A DNA stretch of 64,000 bases, taken from contig JAITYX010000076.1 in the NCBI GenBank assembly GCA_021018815.1, positions 1,488,001 through 1,552,000 of the forward strand. The letters run 5' to 3'. The DNA is from Talinum fruticosum. Lineage: Eukaryota; Streptophyta; Magnoliopsida; Caryophyllales; Talinaceae. The notes under the pieces are model-generated. The model had not been told where the DNA came from. It ran no database searches and worked only from the letters and a program-made list of their open reading frames with translations. Of the stretch, positions 61,221 through 64,000 are shown one piece after another (the first letter of the stretch is position 1; every line of letters starts with the position of its first letter). The position numbers were made by a program, and so were the translations under genes.

Positions 61221-63795
61221 ATGATGAAGGATGTGGGAAGAGAGGGGCCTTCTTCGGACGATGAGGAAGAGGATCGCCGGAACTTGATCTCTCAGAACGA
61301 GACCGGCAAAGCCACCTCAAATTCTCACCCTTTCTCTCCCTTCAACGTCGATGACGACTTCGGTTCCTCAATACGACGACGTTTTAAGTTTAACCTTCGT
61401 TGCCTCAAGCTCAATAAGAAGAGGTATCTCTTGGTGATCTTAATCCCTTTGTTAATTGTCTTACTTTATTTTTCTCTAGGCTCCCAAAACCCTAGTGTTT
61501 GGGATGTTAAATTGATTGGGTCGCCGTCTGATCGCATGAGGGAATCTGAGTTAAGGGCTTTGTATCTTTTAAAACAGCAGCAATTAGGTTTGATTTCTTT
61601 GTTGAATCGTACATTAGGAACTTCATTAGCTTTTGGGTCAAATTCTACAAATAGTAGTGGTAATGATGATAATAGCACCTCAGGGTACTTGAACTTGAGT
61701 GATTTGCCAGCTGAAAAGTCAGTTTTTGAAGAGTTGAAAGCTAGGATTTATCAGGGTATTTTGTTGAATAAGGAAATCCAACAAGTTTTGTTGTCTACCC
61801 ACAAGAGTGGGAATGTATCAGAGTTGAGTGATGGAAATGAGAATTTGTTGGGGGAGGCTTGGATATGTGTGGGAAGGTGGATCAGAAGAAGTCAGAGAGG
61901 AGAACAGTTGAGTGGAACCCGAAATCAGATAGATACTTGCTCGCAATTTGCTTATCTGGGCAAATGTCGAATCACTTGATTTGTTTAGAGAAGCATATGT
62001 TCTTTGCAGCACTCTTGGGGCGGGTCTTAGTTATCCCGAGCCATAAGTTTGATTTTGAGTTTAGTCGGGTGTTGGATATTGAGCATATAAACAAGTGTTT
62101 GGGAAGAAAGGTGGTTGTCACATTCGAAGAGTTTTCTGAGGCGAAGAAGAAGGACTTGCAGATTGACAAGTTCATTTGCTACTTCTCACAGCCTCAAAAT
62201 TGTTATGTTGACGATGACCATGTTAAGAAGTTGAAATCTCTAGGTTTATCAGTACCTAAGCTCGAGTCTCCTTGGGTTGAAGATGTGAAGAAACCAAAGA
62301 AAAGGACAGTTGAGGATGTCAAGGCAAAGTTTACCACTGATGATGAGGTTATTGCAATTGGAGATGTCTTCTTTGCTGATGTAGAGAAGGACTGGGTGAT
62401 GCAGCCGGGAGGTCCGATTGCTCACAGTTGCAAGACTTTGATTGAACCCAGTCGTCTAATCATACTCACTGCCCAGCGTTTTGTCCAGACATTTTTGGGC
62501 AAGGACTTTGTGGCCCTTCATTTCCGGAGGCATGGCTGGTTAAAATTTTGGTATGCTCTATATCTTGCACACTTGTTCTCAGACTTTATTTTCTCCATGG
62601 CAGAAACTATTGGTTAGTTCATGTTATTTATAGAGTTAAATGCCCCAGAAGTCGTCTGTGTTTCTGAAGTTGCTTATTGATAATATATTGTTGTTTGGGA
62701 ATTTTGATTATCATTGAATTTGAATGGTTTAAATATCTTGGTTGTGCTGTCTTATGTGGTTGTTTTTTGAGAACAGAAGCTTCTCCCACTGCTTTTTCCT
62801 ATAACCTTCCTTTCCACAATATAGAATTTAACCGCTATTCACTCTGCGTTTTAGTTGGGAGTCTATGGACATCATCCCCCCTCCCCCAAAAGACACACAC
62901 ACACAAAAAGCCAGGCAGCCAGTGCATGACTGGTGTGGAGGGTTTTTCTTCCTTGTGAGAAGAGATTTAGCACTATGTCAATCATATACTTCTTTTTATG
63001 AATTAAGTGGTGGGAAAATGAGATGATGAAACATCTGTATAGATGTCACCAGTGTAAGCTTCATAAGAGCTGGTTTTATCTGCTGGTGTCATGTATTGAC
63101 TGACTCTGAAGTTGTGTTTGGACCTGTAAGGACAAGAAACTCATAAGACCTAACGAACTGATACTAAGTCTGGTTCCTATCACATCATTTCTTTCAAGTT
63201 GCTCTTTATGGTGAGTTGATCGAGGTGGCAAAATGTTCCATTAAAGGTTTTCCGAAAGAATCCCTAAAGACTGACCAGTGACCACATTGAAAATTGGTTC
63301 TCTCTTGTGGGAAGGGGGCTGGTGGACTGAATGTACTCAAAATTGAACGAAAAGAATTGGACTCAATAATCATGGAAATAATGTGCTGCTGCTTCAGGGT
63401 TTAAGTAGCATAATAGTGAACTATCCTGTTTGAGAAGTCATTACCTCACTGTTTATGATGTAGTAGTGTCTGTACTTCAATTCATCATGATAGGTGATAC
63501 TTCGCATCACAATGTTTTTTACTTTTTCTATCTCTTGGTCTTCAGCAATGCCAAAAATCCGAGTTGCTTCTTTTCTGTCCCACAAGCTGCAAACTGCATT
63601 ACACGAGTGGTTGAAAGGGCCAACACCCCTGTCATATACCTATCCACAGATGCAGCGGGTAGTGAAACTGAGTTACTTCAGTCTCTAGTTGTTGTTGATG
63701 GAAAGCCTGTACCACTTGTTCAGAGGCCAGCTCGGAATTCAGCTGAGAAATGGGATGCTCTACTGTATAGACATGGCCTTGACGGAGACCCCCAG
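61221..63795 (+). CDS. OFUT36: Plant O-fucosyltransferase family protein, OFUT36-like (5' part)
   Basis: Two coding exons are visible (61221-62550 and 63546-63795). The last ends at a GTGAGC donor, so the gene continues beyond the window. It encodes a type II membrane protein: acidic N-terminus, basic stretch, one membrane anchor (about 69-87, YLLVILIPLLIVLLYFSLG), then a lumenal GDP-fucose protein O-fucosyltransferase-type region. Recognisable blocks are RYLLAICLSGQMSNHLICLE, FFAALLGRVLVIPS, the substrate-binding-type FVALHFRRHGWLKF and VIYLSTDAAGSE. N-glycosylation sequons are frequent at 120-170. The frame breaks at the G5 run 61850-61854, and one more G joins NENLLG to GGLDMCGKVDQKKSERR. 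The family acts in the Golgi on cell-wall or protein glycans, but the exact substrate is unknown to me. Confidence 0.92.
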
Positions 63796-64000
63796 GTGAG
63801 CTTATTTTGTCTATAGTCTGATAGTCTGATTTTAGAATCCTCTTGTTTTGGAATCCTCTCATACTTTCCTCTCAATAAGTCTTTTTAAAAGTGTCTCATA
63901 TGAGAAATATGTCCATGTTCAAGGGCTGCTTAAAACCTAACTTTGGACCATTTATCAATTCGGATTATGGTGAACTAAAGCAAATGGGTTTCTAAAATTG

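Noticed and set aside
1..64000. CRISPR array, phage or bacterial defence system
   Set aside because: The introns, gene families and repeat types are those of plant nuclear DNA. The direct repeats found are microsatellites or short tandem duplications without spacers.

Overview
This window is plant nuclear DNA, almost certainly from a eudicot. The genes have many exons with GT-AG introns. Long AT-rich spacers carry microsatellites and decayed transposable elements, and several genes have a 5' untranslated exon. The recognisable proteins are plant families: RH10, APUM23/Nop9, UBC33/34, GASA, ATL and an O-fucosyltransferase. There are no operons, CRISPR arrays or phage features.

Layout. 139-3027 is a defective PIF/Harbinger transposon with TAA target duplications, sitting in what looks like the 5' leader of the next gene. 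3323-12056 (+) is a DEAD-box helicase, RH10. 12057-14239 is spacer with a 56-bp tandem duplication and a 5'-truncated LINE. 15283-21710 (+) is APUM23. 21711-24460 is spacer with an antisense LINE tail and an unexplained short ORF. 26365-32163 (+) is a tail-anchored UBC6-type E2 (UBC33/34). 32164-37135 is AT-rich spacer. 37136-42472 holds two GASA/snakin genes plus a duplicated first exon. 42473-48386 is spacer with a 0.5-kb foldback element. 48387-48992 (+) is an uncharacterised plant-specific gene. 50042-50895 (-) is an ATL RING-H2 ligase. 53125-58806 (+) is a NUMOD3-motif protein. 61221 to the right edge (+) is the 5' part of an OFUT36-like O-fucosyltransferase.

How the genes relate. RH10 (DDX47/Rrp3 type) and APUM23 (Nop9 type) both belong to families that process pre-rRNA in the nucleolus. 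The E2 acts at the ER membrane and the ATL protein is a membrane RING ligase, both in ubiquitination. The GASA proteins are secreted cysteine-rich peptides. The neighbourhood looks like old conserved plant microsynteny, not a functional cluster.

Main observation. Seven otherwise intact genes carry nine apparent single-base frameshifts. Every one is repaired by adding one base, and eight of the nine sites are homopolymer runs of 4-6 bases (G4, G5, C4, C5 or A6). This points to homopolymer under-calling in the assembly, not to gene decay, and naive ORF calls are truncated at these sites. I found no convincing undescribed system. The most interesting biological items are the duplicated GASA promoter plus first exon, the Harbinger insertion with telomere-like repeats in the RH10 leader, the long foldback element and the NUMOD3 protein.
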